From the NCBI GenBank assembly GCA_030694465.1, contig JAUXYJ010000023.1, positions 248,001 to 312,000 on the forward strand: a DNA stretch of 64,000 nt, written 5' to 3'. The notes under the pieces were generated by a model. The model was not told the origin of the DNA. It did not search any database and saw only the letters and a program-made list of their open reading frames with translations. A program made the position numbers and the translations under genes. Positions 62,415 through 64,000 of this stretch are shown here, in pieces. Each line of letters starts with the position of its first letter. The first letter of the stretch is position 1. Source of the stretch: Deltaproteobacteria bacterium. GTDB lineage: Bacteria; Myxococcota_A; Polyangia; Polyangiales; Ga0077539.

Positions 62415-63616
62415 TGGAGCCCCTGCGCGAGAGAATCATCGACGTTGACCTTGGAGATTTAGGCCTCGATGAGGGCGCGCATCTTTTGGTGCAGCGGGCT
62501 CTCGCGCAGTGTGACCCCGCGCAGGTCATTCGAGTTCGCGGCACGGCGCACGCCCTCGCTGTGGACCTTCGCGGGTGGGCTCGTGCACAAGGTCATCGCT
62601 TCGAAGTGTCCGAAGGGGCGTGGATTCTCTCGCGCAGCGCGAGCTACGACGGTCGTTGGCGCAACGCCGTGCGCGCGAGTGGCACCGATGCGGCGACGTC
62701 GCCGGGCGAGCACGCGTCCTCGCGTTGGGGCGTCGCTGCCCGAGGAGCCCTGGTCGAAGACAGCGTCCCTGCGTGGGATTTTGCACTCGGAGACAAAGAC
62801 TCTGTCTGGAGCGATGACGCCCCGAGGCTCTACGCCATGGGCGCCGCCGCGCAGTGGGATCCCGCCACCGCGGTGCCATGGTCGAGCGAGCTTACGCACC
62901 CGGCTGAGGTCGAAGACGCGGTGGTCCAGGTGATGACTTACCTCATCGAAAACGAGACCGCTGCCCTGCAGGTCCCGGCTCGTTTTCTGGGCCGCGTACA
63001 CCCGCACTATCGCGAGATCGTGCAGGTGCTCGCCCTCCAGTGCGCAGACGAGGCGAGGCACATGGAGGTGTTTACCCGGCGCGCGTTGTTGCAACGGGAC
63101 GCCCTTGGGCTCTCGACCGCAGGTGGGCAGCGCTCGCTGCAGACCCTGTACGAAGAGCCAGATTATGCGATCGCGAGCTTTTTGCTCTCGGTCCTGGGCG
63201 AAGGGAGCTTCTTGTCGCTGCTCTGGTTTTTGCACGCGCACGGCCCCGATGAAGTGACCCGCAGCGTGGCCAAATTGAGCGCACAGGACGAGGCCCGACA
63301 CGTCGCGTTTTCGCTCTCGCACTTGCAGCGGCACTGTGAGAGAGAGCCTGCGATTCGTGCGAAATTTGCACGCGCTGTCGACGCTAGACACCAAGCACTG
63401 CAGCACACCGCCGGCCTCAACCGAGAGGTGTTTGACGGCCTGGTCTTGCTCGCCGCCGGAGGCTGGTCCCCCGCAGCGCTCCGGCGCGGACACCACGCGG
63501 TGATCGCGCTTCAACAGACGATGGACGAGGGACGCCGCGGACGGTTGGCGAGGCTCGGGTTTAGCGCAGGCGAGGCCGAGGCGCTGAGCGCGCTGCACAC
63601 ACGCAATTTCATGTGA
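62414..63616 (+). CDS. Fusion of TusA-like domain and ferritin-like di-iron domain
   Basis: 400 residues. Residues 1-80 resemble TusA/SirA domains (DVDLGDLGLDEGAHLLVQRA, LAVDLRGWARAQGHRFEVSE), but the Cys-Pro motif that carries sulfur is absent (DEG in its place). From about 165 a ferritin-like domain follows: ENETAALQVPARFLGR, CADEARHMEVFTRRAL (E-x-x-H), GEGSFLSLLWFLHAHG and SAQDEARHVAFSLSHL (E-x-x-H), with all six putative iron ligands. Start ATG 62414 overlaps the previous stop (TGATG), showing translational coupling. A palindrome copy interrupts the linker at 62690. The role is probably to oxidise a substrate handed on by the two upstream proteins; this is inference. Confidence 0.65.
   Translation: MEPLRERIIDVDLGDLGLDEGAHLLVQRALAQCDPAQVIRVRGTAHALAVDLRGWARAQGHRFEVSEGAWILSRSASYDGRWRNAVRASGTDAATSPGEHASSRWGVAARGALVEDSVPAWDFALGDKDSVWSDDAPRLYAMGAAAQWDPATAVPWSSELTHPAEVEDAVVQVMTYLIENETAALQVPARFLGRVHPHYREIVQVLALQCADEARHMEVFTRRALLQRDALGLSTAGGQRSLQTLYEEPDYAIASFLLSVLGEGSFLSLLWFLHAHGPDEVTRSVAKLSAQDEARHVAFSLSHLQRHCEREPAIRAKFARAVDARHQALQHTAGLNREVFDGLVLLAAGGWSPAALRRGHHAVIALQQTMDEGRRGRLARLGFSAGEAEALSALHTRNFM
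62690..62705. repeat. Dispersed palindrome, copy 9 (inside a coding region)
   Basis: GCGGCGACGTCGCCGGG (62689-62705) lies in the linker of the TusA-like/ferritin-like gene, encoding Ala-Ala-Thr-Ser-Pro-Gly. It is in frame and may have inserted there after the two domains were joined. Confidence 0.7.
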
Positions 63617-63698
63617 GCTTAGGGTGGGCGCTTGTCTGCCTTCGTGCGCGCAGAGTGCTTGTCGCCCAGAGCGAGCAGAGTACACTCACGCTGCAAAG

Positions 63699-64000
63699 TT
63701 GCTGTCAGGTGCTGCCGAGGCCAACCCGCGCCATCAGATCGGGCGATACGAAGTGCTGGGCGCGCTCGGGCACGGCGGGATGGCTGTGGTCTATCGCGCA
63801 CGCGACACGCAATTGTTGCGAATCGTCGCGGTCAAAGTGCTGCATCCGCACTTGGCTTCGGACGAAGAGAGCCGTCAGCGGTTCTTGCGCGAGGCCCAAG
63901 CCGCAGCGCGCTTGAGACACCCCAACATCGTCGAGGTCTTTGACTTCTCGGTCGCTGCGGACTCCGAGTCGTTTATGGTCACCGAGCTTCTCGAGGGGCC
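63699..64000 (+). CDS. Ser/Thr protein kinase, N-terminal part (3' end outside window)
   Basis: Reading from the TTG at 63699, the frame gives the N-lobe of a Hanks-type kinase: IGRYEVLGALGHGGMAVVYR (glycine-rich loop), RIVAVKVLHPH with the ATP-binding Lys, RFLREAQAAARLRHPNIVEV (C-helix Glu) and FMVTELLEG (hinge). It runs off the right edge with no stop. The TTG start is uncertain: GTG at 63624 is in the same frame, and neither has a clear ribosome site. No zinc finger precedes the kinase here, unlike the gene at 16801. This gene follows the operon by 82 bases and probably has its own promoter. Confidence 0.82.
   Translation, partial: MLSGAAEANPRHQIGRYEVLGALGHGGMAVVYRARDTQLLRIVAVKVLHPHLASDEESRQRFLREAQAAARLRHPNIVEVFDFSVAADSESFMVTELLEG

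Overview
The window is GC-rich and densely coded, and it looks like chromosome of a myxobacterium (phylum Myxococcota, probably class Polyangia). Four things point there: a MYXO-CTERM type sorting sequence (Cys motif, hydrophobic segment, Arg cluster), a Ser/Thr kinase with an anti-sigma-type zinc finger in front and TPRs behind, many lipoproteins with acidic Asp/Ala linkers and VCBS or Cys-rich repeats, and a stand-alone fatty acyl-AMP ligase. No prophage, insertion sequence, CRISPR array or integrase was seen. No stretch over about 300 bases lacks a gene.

Layout. 1-11 kb: the C-terminal end of RecQ, an Hsp20 chaperone, an AI-2E family permease, a class I glutamine amidotransferase, a subtilisin-like protease, a TlpA-like thioredoxin next to an Lgt-type lipoprotein transferase, an isochorismate synthase, and a large exported protein with a phosphodiester-glycosidase-like region. 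11-23 kb: a Lys/Ala-tailed protein of unknown function, a VCBS-repeat lipoprotein, a PlsC-like acyltransferase, a sigma factor divergent from a zinc-finger/kinase/TPR receptor, and a Cys-repeat lipoprotein. 23-41 kb: a Tat-exported intradiol dioxygenase, a dynamin-like GTPase, a Gln-rich secreted protein, NikR, a HAD phosphatase, a PHP-domain lipoprotein, a second AI-2E permease, a VWA lipoprotein, a MoxR/RavA-like AAA protein with ruined Walker motifs, and a metallophosphoesterase. 41-54 kb: a preT-preA dihydropyrimidine dehydrogenase operon with a terminator, a fatty acyl-AMP ligase, an unusual tRNA with a UAA anticodon, a lipoprotein/ferritin-like pair, and a 1,424-residue reading frame that joins a MYXO-CTERM protein to a lipoprotein. 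54-64 kb: a membrane protein, a DUF99 protein, an adenylate cyclase, a MoxR-CoxE operon, a three-gene operon (acyl-CoA-dehydrogenase fold, cytosolic PhnD-like binding protein, TusA-like/ferritin-like fusion), and the start of another Ser/Thr kinase.

Ties between genes. TlpA-like and Lgt-like proteins both serve the cell envelope, and at least seven gene products here carry an N-terminal lipobox. The sigma factor and the zinc-finger kinase are divergent neighbours and may form one signalling unit. The best candidate for an undescribed system is the operon at 60.4-63.6 kb. A 16-18 bp perfect palindrome built on CCGGCGACGTCGCC occurs nine times, four of them in short gaps between converging genes, and is probably a dispersed REP-like or terminator-like element.
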